Assembly: GCA_004794655.1 (NCBI GenBank)
Contig: SMMW01000567.1
Coordinates: forward strand, 2,960,001 to 3,024,000
Direction: 5' to 3'
DNA from: Marisa cornuarietis
Lineage: Eukaryota; Mollusca; Gastropoda; Architaenioglossa; Ampullariidae
DNA length: 64,000 nt
Below, piece after piece: positions 48,401-60,528 of this stretch; position 1 is the first letter of the stretch; every line of letters starts with the position of its first letter. Position numbers and translations under genes: made by a program. A model generated the notes under the pieces. The model had not been told where the DNA came from. It was given only the letters and a program-made list of their open reading frames with translations, and ran no database searches.

Positions 48401-50773
48401 CACTTTTGAAATTCTACCAGTTAAGCAAGGGTGTTTGACAGCAAGGCAAAATCAAATTTCTGACAAAAGATTGAAAACTACTGGCAGCAGAGAAAATGTT
48501 GCTAATGCTGTGGAAAATAGACATTTTAAATGGGAATACTGCAAATGAGAAATTCTGGGGTACGTAGATCTGTTTAGATCATTTCCTGTCAGCTTAGTTA
48601 CTGATATCTTAAGCAGGATTACATAAGTACAAGATAGAAAAAGTTAAATGTTATTTAAAATACACATGAAATGCCCAATATTACACAATCAATCAGCCTA
48701 ACATACATACACACATGCACAGTGAACAATGCCAGTAATTTGAAAGAATGCAGAGATAGGAGTAAGGTGGAGAATGTGGAGAAAAGAACAGTAAGGGTAC
48801 ACTAAATACAGTCCGAAACATAAAGGTCATAAGTCCAGACCAGAAAGCAAGTAGCATCCCCACTGTATGGAGAGACAGAGAGGCAGGCCATTAAAAATAC
48901 TGGGGCCAAAGAAAGACAACAATGGCCGAAACTCTTTAGTTTGACACATGGGACAGTGAGAAAACCAGCATGGGCAGAGTGAACTGACCTACCAGGATAG
49001 CAGAGTAACACAAGCTTAGACAGACTGAGGCAAGACCATGAAGTACACGCAAAGTATGCCAATCGTGAATTTGATGCAACCCTGAACTGGCAGCCAGTGT
49101 AGATCGCTCAGAAATGGTGTGACATGATCAGCCTTCTGTTTGCAAAACACAATGCAAGCAGCATTGTTTTGAGCTCTCTGGAGCTTGTCAAGCAGGTGTT
49201 CAACAAAGTTACAATAGTAGAGCTTGAATAATACAAATTCGGACATACACACGCTGCTTGATGGAAGCAACAAAGAGGAGATATCTAATGTGACAGTTCA
49301 AGAAAAATGGACTTGCAGACTGAGTTAACATGATTCTCAAAAGACAATGACGTGTCAAAAATTACAAATCCATTCTCTAATTTAAACTACACACTTACAG
49401 ATTTTATGTGCTTTATGGTAACAAAGGGGCCTTGGAATACTGCCTGGGCAAATGGCATAGAATTTGGAACAAGCTCTGTACTCAACCTCACCGCGCTCAG
49501 GTGCCAGGGGATAGCGAGGTCCCAGGATCTGCACAAGCCATTCCATATCAACAAGGTTCTATATGTAGCAAGTCATGTGTCACAGGTGTAAGAGTGAAAT
49601 TTTTCAGGTGATTGCTATGGTCTGTGCTCAATAAACAGGATGTGCTGTTCCCTACCTGCATGTAAACAATTTAATGATACTTACCTGCGCTGTAATAGCT
49701 GTTTTTAATGATTCATTATCAATTGTACTTTTCAAAAAATGTACATAATTTTATTGTCATTGCATTCATTATTTGTAAGACTGAAGAAAATGTTTTAAAT
49801 ATTAAAGAACTAACACAGTGATACTCATATAGCTGAACAAGCCATATAATTTGTACAATTCATTCTTCATTATTTGTTTTTTTTCCAAACATAATTAGAT
49901 TTGTGTATATAAATATTTTGTATACTAGGTCCTTATAATTGGTTATAATAATTGGCTGGAATCAACGGCAAATACACAACTTTCTTACACACACTCTCTC
50001 TCACACATACACTCTCGTAGGCATACACCCCTCATATTTACCCACTATTTAAGTACCTTGATAAATGGCATGGCATGTTTCAGAATTATGCTCTTTGCTG
50101 GATCAGATTTTGATGAAACACGCACAACATTGTTCAGGTTACCATCGCCAATATCTTCTATGCACACCCCATCTTTCACCTGAGCAAACTGATAAAAAAA
50201 AAAGGTAACTAGTGAATGCACTGCTGAGGAGTAATGGAATACTTGTTCAATTGTGGTACACATTAAGAAATTTCATCACCAGTCATAAACAGCAATAGGA
50301 TAGTCTGAAAAGGATATTTAAATGTTGTCTGGAAGTTGAAAAACATGATCTGTGAACTGATAAAGATAAAGTCAAGATAAAGTCATGTCCAAATTGTTAA
50401 ATTATAACTGTGTGATCTGCTTTATTATTGTCCTTCGAAAAAATCAAGTTGTCAAAATTGTATTGCAAATTAAACCTTAACAACTGAGAACACATTTTCA
50501 TGTCATTTCATAGGGCTGCAGATGCAGACAAAATCTGAAATTGGCTGCCAATAGAGAATGAAAGAGATAGGTTTGTCTACCCGATGTGGTTAGTATCTGC
50601 TAATCTAACACATAAGTAAGAATGAGTTGTCCAACTCTTAACTATCCTGATCAGACAGTTGTCACTGTAAATACAACCTTTAGTTCTTCATTTGCACCAT
50701 CTGAATTTAAACAGTCCTGCAGTGCTTTCTGGATCCAATCCTCTGTTAGTTGCCATTCTTGCTCAGAAGCCAT
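45438..50773 (-). CDS. 5-Methylthioribose kinase, copy A
   Basis: The enzyme phosphorylates 5-methylthioribose with ATP in the methionine salvage pathway (bacterial MtnK, plant MTK). Eight exons: 50773-50678, 50188-50057, 49528-49399, 47878-47707, 47346-47109, 46937-46772, 45941-45833, 45589-45438. The result is about 397 residues, the length of Bacillus MtnK. All key blocks are present in order: glycine-rich loop IGDGNLNNVV, ATP lysine in IILKHAMPFIK, ERGEVEYRA, CMEDL, catalytic HGDLHTGS, metal-binding IDLEF, GPCAMDLGLL, and GFAGCEIIRR with the twin arginine. The final 14 codons depend on the length of an A run near 45474-45479. If it is one base longer, the stop moves to 45383. No signal peptide is seen, so it is presumably cytosolic. 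Confidence 0.92.
48802..49290 (-). mobile_element. LINE 3'-end relic in intron 3 of kinase A
   Basis: The minus strand reads LLDKLQRAQNNAACIVF, HVTPFLSDLHWLPVQ and LCVYFMVLPQSV. A second frame continues with RSVHSAHAGFLTVPCVKLKS. This is the C-terminal end of a CR1-like reverse transcriptase, different in sequence from the relic at 37613. It is frameshifted. It lies in the same orientation as the host gene. Confidence 0.7.
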
Positions 50774-51051
50774 GTTTCGAGCTGCGTGTTCATACCTTGC
50801 CGGTGGTGCGACCCTCGAACTTTATTGCCACCACCTCGCTTGCTACAGAATACGACGACGGTTGCCCACTTCTCCAATGGTTGCCCCCACTTTAGGTATT
50901 TACGTCATTGATAACGCTAGTTCACAGGACAAACACAGTGCGAGGTGGAGGAGAGGAACTCCATAAAGCCGTGAGAAAGATGCACTGTGCAAAAAAAGCT
51001 GTCGGGCCCTAAAAATGCCACACACACACACAATGACACACACACACACAC

Positions 51052-51225
51052 AGATGGACTAGTGATATGAGCATCGGCGTTCGAACCGGAAGTTGTGCGC
51101 GGTTCGATCCCCCAGTGGCGCAGTGGCCTGCCCCGTTTGTCTAGCTAGCACCTGAGAGTACACAGGTAACACAGAGGTTACACTCAATCCCGGTCACTGG
51201 TCACTGAGAGTTATCGTTCATTATG
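51052..51225 (+). mobile_element. tRNA-derived SINE fragment
   Basis: A tRNA-like head with an A-box region (ACTAGTGATATGAGCATCGG) is followed about 35 bases later by a perfect B box (GGTTCGATCC). Unlike a functional tRNA gene, no acceptor stem pairing is apparent and the sequence runs on into SINE-like body. It directly follows a CA repeat. Confidence 0.55.
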
Positions 51226-51354
51226 TTACTACGCAACATGTCTCGTGGCAGCGCGCGGTGAGTGTAAACACACGGCCGTCGTGTTTACACGTTGACGGGT
51301 TAATTCCTGGTGTATTTCAGGATAGGGATAGCGAAAAATATAATTCTGGAACCA

Positions 51355-51465
51355 AAGCGATTGTAAAGTTGAGAGAAGAAACATCCATTGGTACGTGGAA
51401 CGTGCGCACATGACACCACATGAGGGCGGTGCCCATCTCCTCTCCCTCCGCAAGAAAACTAAATC
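51355..51465. mobile_element. LINE endonuclease N-terminus fragment next to a SINE body fragment
   Basis: On the plus strand 51,358-51,412 reads LREETSIGTWNVRT and then a stop. This matches the TWNVRT start of APE-type endonucleases in LINEs. Immediately after, on the minus strand, 51,420-51,450 matches the GGGAGAGGAGATGGGCACC block of the SINE at 40436. The junction shows two broken mobile elements abutting. Confidence 0.55.
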
Positions 51466-51612
51466 TAAAAGTGAATAACAGGAATGAACACAGACGTACT
51501 TGGGAAACAATATTTATTTCTTTCTCTCTTTTTTTGTTCCCTTCCTCAAATAGCTGCCTGTAAATTCATCTCTATTATCCATTCGTCCGCACTACACAAA
51601 GATATGTCGATC

Positions 51613-51618
51613 TTTATT
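51613..51618 (-). terminator. Probable poly(A) signal of kinase copy B
   Basis: Minus-strand AATAAA lies about 48 bases after the stop codon of copy B. Another, at 51513-51518, is about 100 bases further. Either would end the transcript well before copy A begins. Confidence 0.5.
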
Positions 51619-51665
51619 TATAAATTACAAACACTTGTTCTCGTCACTGATCACGATCCCTGTAT

Positions 51666-53040
51666 TCACCAACTGCCCAGTGTCCGGGCATCAGAGGCTT
51701 GACGTAGCAACTCGACGACGGCGGTCGCAGACGTGAGGTGATGTCGACGTTTCAGGAGTGTCATCGCAGACGTCACAGCCGCCACCTGTGCTTGTGCTTG
51801 GCCGTTCATGAAAGCAAAGTGGGGAGGTCCGATGATGCTGTATCAGAGTTTTTTTAATTAACTTTTTTTTCGAGGGGTGATCTCTAGCAACTTACGATGA
51901 AACCATGGTTTTCAACTTACAACCACATTTGCAAATTGGTAGAGGAATGAAGAAGTATTCATTGTAGTACCTCCAGTGATAGACGAGAAAAACACCTGTA
52001 CTTATCCATTCATCCAGTCTACCCACCCATTAATCCACACATCTGTCCATGCACTGGTTTGTCTCCACAAAAACTCACCTACCGTACCCATGTCTTCTAG
52101 CGATTGCACGCGCGCTTACACACACCCACCCAGCCACCCACTCACACTTGTAAGCATGTGCATCCACACATTCATGTAAGAAAATATACACTGCATATTT
52201 ATACACACGTGCAGACATCTAACGCACATACATTCAGACGCTTTAAATAAACGCATTGGGATTGTGTGAGGGGAACGGGGAAGACCTCAAACAGTACATT
52301 ATGTGACGCGCATTAGAGGAGTGATAACCTTCTATTGCATTATCAAGTGAACAGAAGCAGGAGTAAAACAAATTACTTAAAAAAAATTAACAAACACCTA
52401 AAGCCTAATGTACGCTTTACCACAACTCTCCATACCGTGCTATTCCCCCTACTCTCCTAAAAATATCAGACGAAAAAAAGAACGAATAGACCAGCAAAGA
52501 AGTACTTTTTGTAATGAAGTGGAAGCAAATTTATGTGAAGCATACTGACTTTCCAAGAATCTCGCTTCCTATAAACGCCAAAATGTCCTGCAGGAGTTTC
52601 TCTGAAAAACGTCTGTCCTGCTTGAGGTTTTTGGTCATTCTCGATATATATTCTTCCACTGACGACAAAGACAGAAAGGGTTAAAGATAACAGGATATCT
52701 ATACATTTTTCATTTTTATTTTAATGTGTTTTGTACAATCCATCCATTCAGTCATGCTTCTTCAGTTTTGTTTCATTCGCGTGCGCGCGCGCACACACAC
52801 ACATAAACACACGCATCCTCTATCGTGGTACCTGTTAAAGCACGTAGACACATGCACACACGCACGTACACACATGTAGTTACGCATGGTATAAATAGTT
52901 AACTGGTAACTGTCTATGCACTCACAGAACCTGTATATTGAGTGTCATTGCTTCACATATGTTCTACAAACGTTTTGTTATTACTTCTAATTGGTAATAG
53001 CGGTAGATGTTTATAAACTATCTCTGCTTCCTTCTCTCAA

Positions 53041-53120
<80 letters not shown>

Positions 53121-54183
53121 CCTGCTGCAAAGCACCATCCTTCACATTTTCGGTAGTGTAGGAATCAAGGGGTGCAAGAGGGGCAGCCGTCCCCTTCAAA
53201 AATGGTGTGTTGCTTTGTTGTTCACTGACAGCATAGAGTTTTTCCTCCTCCCCACTCAGCCGAGCATCTTCCTACGCCACTTTCACTGTGTCTTAAAGCT
53301 TTTTTGTTCTCTCTGTGTGATGTCAAACTTACACACTGCCTCACACATTTTAAGAACGCGATGTGCGAGGTGTTCACTGGAAAAGGCCTGTGAGCTTAGC
53401 GACTTTTGTTGTCCTGATCCCAGAAGCTCGCAGTTCCCTGTCTGCTCAGCGGAACTAGCGAACATCTCCTGAAACAGTGAGCCTCACGAGATAAGAAACG
53501 CTCGCATCATCCATAGTACACAATACAGTACTTGAACACTTGTAACGTCTAATGCCCCTAAACTGTACACCAGTTCAACACTTGTAAGATCTACTGCCCC
53601 TAAGTGGTACACCGCTTCAGCACTTTTAACATCTAATGTCCCACATAGTACAACTACATGGTGTAAACCGCAGCCGACAGTTAAAGGCGGTTCCTGTGGC
53701 TGGTTCAAAGGTCCGCGTTACGGCCCGACTTTTAATACCTTAAACAATTATAAACCGCTAGCGTCGCGTATTATTTAGTTCAGATCGCATTCCGCTGTGG
53801 TTTTCAGTGAGGCATCTCGAGATTTTGTCCACCGACAGAGCAGCAACAACAAAGTCGACGACGACGATGATTGTAAAGCACGCTCCCTTTATTCTTTCTT
53901 TCCCGCTCTCGTAAATGACGAAGAAAGATGAAACGAAGGAAGGAAAAAAGAAGGATGAAAGAAAAAAGAAAATAAAAAAGATGAATGAATAAAAAAAGAA
54001 TAAGAAAGAAGAAAAGACGGGAGAAAGAAAGGAAAGAAGAAGAGGAAAGAAAAAAGTAAAAAAGAAAGAAAACAAGAAGATGAAAGGAAGAAAGAGAAAT
54101 AAAGAATAAGATAGAAGGAAAGGAAGAGGAGGAAGAATAAGAAGCACGCTCGCACATAGGATTTTCTTACTTTCTCTGTAACA

Positions 54184-54231
<48 letters not shown>

Positions 54232-56344
54232 TCGTTTCATGCACACCTCTCTAAGAGACCTCGATCTCGTTTAAATGTTCTTGATATGTGCGCCGTGCGC
54301 GCTATAAGTCAGTGTCAAGGCAGGTGTTAGCAGATCACATACCCGACGGTCCTGGTCATGGAGGAGACGATAGAAGGCGAGTAGCAGGGTGGCAAGCAGC
54401 AAACCAGCGTCATACGCGCACGGGCCGACACGTGCAAACTCCGCGTCCACTAGCTTGTAACAGAAGAGTGAGTGAGTGAGTGAGTGAGTGAGTGAGTGAG
54501 TGAGTGAGTGAGTGAGTGAGTGAGTGAGTGAGTGACGTGCGCAGTAGACCAGGACCCAGGAACAAGGGAAGTGGTTGCATAGTTAATGCGAAGCATTCGC
54601 CTAAAACATAAAACAATATCCTTAGGTTAGCAGACTGCTTCATATTAACCATGCAGTTAGCGCCACACCATGCCGATTGCGAGGAAAACAACATGCTTCA
54701 TTAACTTAGCGCTAATGTCTGACCTAACGCGACCCGACCAAATCGCATGAAACAGGATGTCTAGGAATAGTTACAATCCGACCGACCGCCAGGAATAATG
54801 GATCAAAAATACTCCCTTCCCCATTCCCCTCCAAACAAAAATCTCTCATATTAGACGAGTAAGCTCCATCTGCAATCGACTAAACTCAAATAAAAATGTT
54901 GCTGTGAAGGGTCTGATCACCTGGGATCCTGTTTCATTGGATTTTGTCGCACCCTTGAGACCAGCTATAAGTTGCATTTTCTTCCTTTTCCAATTTGTGT
55001 TCATTCACACCTTCTTTCCTTACTTTTTTCTTTCTTCGAGCACGGTCACTGCTGTAACTATACAACCAGCCATGAGTGACATCTATTTTAACTCTGCACT
55101 GTCACTGACAAAGAAGTTGTCAACGAGTAAGAATGGGTTCTACGACTTTAAAAAGCAAATGTGGGAATTATACAGCATGTACAAGTTGCTATCGCAGCTT
55201 CATTAGACCGACCTTGAAGTCATCACCCTGAGCAACGAGCGAGCCGATGTGAAGGTCGCCGTGAATGAGACACTCTTTATCCTCGAGGAACGATCTTTTC
55301 ACTTGTTGGACCGCCTCCAAGACTGTGCTATCGTTGTAAACGCAGGTCAGCAGTGAAGTCACAGCGGTGTCACACGCTTTCCCTGGGTCACTGGGATCGA
55401 ACGGTCTCTCGTAGTGGAATAGGCGAATAATGTCTATCATAGACTGGAACGTCCTGCAAGAGAGGGGATAGGGGTGGATGACAGCTTTGCAAGGGTGACA
55501 GATCACCGCGATATGCACAAACATGTAGACTGCATCAGAAGTAAATAACATAACCTGCGTCAGGGAAAGAAAAACATTATATGTCAGCTATTAATATGTA
55601 ATATGCGTCAGCCATTGATATGTAATATGTGTCAGGTATTAAGGACCAACTTGAATGGTTTGCGTTTTTTGCAGATATCGGTAGATATAGTCGATATAAA
55701 CCTAACCTGTAAATTGAAGCCTCCAAAACCCATCCATTAATTAATTATCCGCTAGCAAAGTACGCGATTCGCACCTGCGATCAACGAGCGTCGCTAACAG
55801 TGTACTACGTCACACTAGTGCACCATTACAACATTGGCAGCCGTCAACACCAAACAGAGAGAGAGAGTGAGCAACAGTTGGGATTATTTGGACGTTAAAG
55901 TCTGCTTTTCTCGTGCTAAAGTAGCAGTTTTTCAAAACCACGAGAATCGTAGCGGATAATTAATTAACGGATGGGTTTTGGAGGCTACAATTTACAGGTT
56001 AGGTTTATATCGCATGTATCTACCGATATATGAAAACTTCGAAAACCATTCAGGTTGGTCTTTAATGCGCAATATGCGTCAGATATTAATATGTAAGATG
56101 TGTCAGAAAAGTGAAAAAAGCGTTTGTTCTTATTATCAAAAGATGCAAAATGACTCCTGCTACTGACGGAAACTGCTGTTCAAGATCCGGCAGCCCTTCA
56201 TCTCCGATCCTGAGGACGTGAGTGGCTGAGTGGATATCAGCCAGGCATGCGCCTAGGGACCGGGCACCTAGGTGGCTGAAGCCGCCTTGTAACACCACGT
56301 TCACCAGGGGTCGGTGGTCAATCAGCTCGCGAGTGCACACTGGA

Positions 56345-56390
<46 letters not shown>

Positions 56391-59193
56391 TAAACGACTG
56401 TTTTTCACAGAAACAACAGATGAATTATCTTACACTATATTGAAGTAAGTGTACTGATATCTTTCTTCTCGGAGAAATTAACATTTATGGCAGGACAAAT
56501 TTTTGACATTTCCAACAGCAACAACAGGCAATGATGCAGTAAAAGCAATGTACTCACAGCAGCGTGTTTGTCGGTCGTAGAATACAGGGGAGGGAACACA
56601 ACCGGGGACGATACTGTCGAAAAATTGGTAGGCCTGGTACTCGGTCTCACCTCTTTCCACAGCCGCTGGCAAAGGGTTGAGCGAACACTGCGCAAAACCA
56701 TCGTGTGAACGAAATGTTGTCTGATCACTTGGTGAGAAAAGCATATAGTTCTTTGAGCACCGGGAAAAACATCAATGTACACAAAAGCTTGTTTGAACAC
56801 TCGAAAAACAAGCATGAAAAACTTATAGCTGCTTGGTGGTCGACTTCTAATTAATATTATATACATATTTTCTTTCGACTTAAATTGGTTTTTTATATAT
56901 TTCCTTTGCAATTTTAATTTTAGTTTATGTACTACATTAAATACGCGTTTCTAACTTTGAAATTAGATGTATATTCTGCAAATTCGCTGTAGCTCATGGC
57001 ATTTCATAAAATGACCCCCTAAATTTCGCGGAAAAAGAGTTAATTACATGGTAGCACATATACTAAATACTGGTATCTGAGTACTAAATATTAGCATTTA
57101 ATATTTTTGATGGTAGTTCTTAATAGAGCTAAAAACAGCGTTGACAAATGACAATGCGCGTTTCATCTACCCATAAAAGTAGAGAGCTGTAGAAAAGTAG
57201 AAAGCTTAAACCAGAGAGAATAGATATAGTTATCTGCTTAAACTCACTGGCCTGGTAACCACATACGTACTTTGCTGACGGGCCTGATCATCCACCTGAA
57301 AACTACATGCCTAGCGGGGCCTAGAGTTGCATACCTGCATCAAGGGAGTCGCCATTTTGACGATGAAACCCCGCGGTGGCGCCGTCTGGAGGCGCAACCG
57401 CACGACGTAATTCATGTAGCTGGCCTGATGGCGATGCACTTCCAGCAAACCCAATGTCTTGCCATTCTGGGGATGATATATCGTTTTGTATATATACTTA
57501 GCTTGAAAAGTTTTGTTGTTGTTGATATTTTGGGCTTTTACAGGCATTGGTACTGTGTCTGCACAACTTCTCAGGGGGGTAGGAACCAAAGGGGGAAAGC
57601 CACCCTCTCAACAAAAAAAAACAAAAACAAAAAAAAGACACAGAGGGGTCAAGAATATCCTATTGCCCCAACCCCTCTGGCCCTATGCTTTATATATGAT
57701 TCTTCACAAAGTACAAAAAAGGTAAAGGAGCCGAGAGAGAGAGAGAGAAATGACAAATGACAATTCTTTACAGGGTAACAGAATAAGAAAAAGTTGTTCC
57801 CAAAGAAAGGTAAAAGAAACACTAAGTTGCTACAAAACAAAGGCATTAATCAAAGAAGACGCAAGGGTATTTTTTTTAGCACCCTGACTTGCAAACTTTA
57901 ATGTGATTAACATGATTATAACGTTTATCTTATCCTAAACATTACATAATTTCTTGTGACTGCGATAACCGGTCATATTTCAATGAGTCTGTATTTCTTG
58001 TTAAGTGCTACTTTGTCGTTTTTAACACTGAAAGCAGCATATGTTGTGATGCTACAACCGTGTACCCGTGTGTGTGTCTGCATGGTTGCACTCACGCATC
58101 CCCTCCTTTTCTGTTCGTAATGTGCGGGTGTGAGCGTCGTTCACTGTCAATATTTAGTCCCTTAAGCCCCACCTTCCCTAAAAAAAAAAGCGGAGCATCT
58201 TCCTACGCCAAAGCCTCTCTTCAAACATTGCAGATGATCGTTCTTAATGGCCAGACATTTTGAAAGATTACATCAAATGAAATGTTTGTAATACGCAAGA
58301 AGCGTTTCTCCTGGTTCTGCATAACGGTAATATAAAGGAAAATGTTCGACATTGAACAGTGTCGTAGGAACTAGATTCAAGAGGACTATTTTTCATACGT
58401 GTCGAAAGAAAGAAAGGAAAGTTTTTATGTATCTCCGACTGCGAGTAGACTTTTTTAGTTATGTGCAAAAACACACGCACACACACCCATATTTTACAGC
58501 TCCTCCACATGCAAACTTGCAAATTAAAAAATGAATTATACAATAAATCTGCTTCATTTTCAAAATGGCCTTCATTCTTTCCACATGTAATCCCACCACG
58601 TTGCTATTGCTCTGGAAAACATTAGTTTGAACTCTCTACGGATCTCTGTTTAGTTTCTTTGCTTGCGCCTCGCTCCTCAATGTTTCTGCTCTTGTCGCTT
58701 GAGAGATGTCCCTTTGCCTACATTGGGTGGGGGTGGGGGGAGAGTGGTCACAGATTTAAAGATCATAGAAGTCTGTGGGAGTGGTCTTTGTCATTTTTGT
58801 TTCGTCCCTGCGTCTACGCCGATTGTGGTTTCTTTGTGCCTTTTGTTGCGCCGTATACCTCTGTTTTCCACTCCTCTGTGCCTGCGACAAGTCAACGTGT
58901 CGATCACTTCTTCCACTAAAAGATTTTGGACCTGTGTATATATATATATACGAGGGCAACTGTTTATGTTTGATAGGGTTCGTGATGAACTTGTTTCGGC
59001 GAGTTTCAGCTTCCGCGCGTGATACTGGTACTTACTGGTGAACTATGGTTGGTCCTTACACTACAACACACACACACACACACGTCCGCTTAGGTGTTAG
59101 AGAGAGAATGTGTGTGTAATGCTGCAGAATAGTATACTTTAAACACAATGTCGTCTATATCTCTTGCATTGATGACTGAGCTATCATCGTTTG

Positions 59194-59256
<63 letters not shown>

Positions 59257-60487
59257 ATATATATTTCAGCTTTACTAATATAATACTCCATTGTTCTTGA
59301 CATTGCGTGTCAGTTTTATTTGTGAAGGACGGCTTGACACAACATCTTAGCTATAGGGTTTCAAGTGCGTGTGTGTGTGTGTGTATACATAACAGTTCGA
59401 GTTTTATTTATTCACTTATGGAACTGAGATGAAAAGGGGAAATCGAGGAGAGGGTTCTCCAACTTGATCTTATTTTCCCATCCCTTGCCCTGTCTGGAAC
59501 CGTATGGTGTATAAATTTCGAAAGAGTATTTCCAGGCAGTAAAATTCCAATCACAAGCAGGTTTCACTACACACCGACATCCACATACTTCCAGCTTTTG
59601 ATCTCTCGGGTTCCTGGAACATCATCATCGATTTTCAAGAACACACTCACAAAGCGTCAGCATCGCAGTGAAACGAAAAGGAAACCCGTTTCTTAAAACT
59701 ACTTCATCAATAGCTGATGTCACACTACTGGGAATTACAGATAGTTTATAGAGAGATACTCCACCTGTTTATAGGCGTGAGGTCACACTGAAAATAATGC
59801 GTTTTTGGAGAGAGCAAGATATGTTATGAGCATGGTGTTATATTTTAGTGCCCCCAAATCCACGCCGTTTAAAGAAATAAAAGCATTCTTTTGAAAAGAA
59901 ATGTTGAACTTACACTCTAAGTATCCCTCTCTCACAAATTGTCCCATATTTACACCTCCCCACCAAAACAAAACCCGAAGGTCTAGCAAAAACCACACCC
60001 CGTACCCATTATTAATTATCCGGGATTTACCGCAGCAGGATTAAAAGAAGGAACATTTAATAAAATTCGCGTCAAGTGAGAATGTTCTGTAACATGGGGA
60101 AAATCCAGCAGCCCAAAGGCGCCTAATATTTGACTCATTCACCTTTGTTCCAGTACTCGCGCCTTTCCAACAGAACTTTCCTCCATCTGCTTCTAGCAGC
60201 CAATCAAATTAACTGTCAAGTTGTCACAGTTAGAGTGCTTGGTATTGACACATCACCCGCGGATACAGAAGTACAACTGTAATTCCATCTCCTGCATTTT
60301 TTGATGAATTACCAATATTCGTTTGCCAACGAGCATTTCATAATACAGTAAAAGTAATATCTATTTTTATAATAATAATAACAACAACAAGAAGAGATGT
60401 AGAGCGCCGTACCCCAGCCAAAACTATGCTCACTGTGCTTTACAGAGAAGATAAATTAGAAAAAGAAGTAACAAAGAGAAAATCTGC

Positions 60488-60528
<41 letters not shown>

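Larger units (their letters stand above)
50774..51665. promoter_or_regulatory. Intergenic region between kinase copies B and A, with repeat debris
   Basis: This 892-bp gap must hold the 3' UTR of copy B (minus-strand AATAAA at 51613-51618 and 51513-51518) and the promoter of copy A. The part next to copy A's ATG, about 50,780-50,960, is GC-richer than its surroundings. A tRNA-like SINE head, a LINE endonuclease fragment and a SINE body fragment fill the middle, and CA repeats lie near 51,018-51,051. Confidence 0.5.

Noticed and set aside
51061..51125. Possible tRNA gene with a perfect B box
   Set aside because: No acceptor or anticodon stem pairing could be made out. The sequence continues into SINE-like body.
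53758..54246. Minus-strand frame of 162 codons with a poly-His start and a Phe/Ser/Leu-rich membrane-like region
   Set aside because: Entirely produced by the (GAT)n microsatellite and the purine tract. It lies in intron 6 of kinase copy B.
54466..54534. Regular repeats suggesting a CRISPR-like array
   Set aside because: A simple tetranucleotide microsatellite without spacers, in an animal genome.
56222..56443. Plus-strand frame with 15 histidines
   Set aside because: It is the antisense of copy B exon 4 plus the (CAT)n microsatellite.
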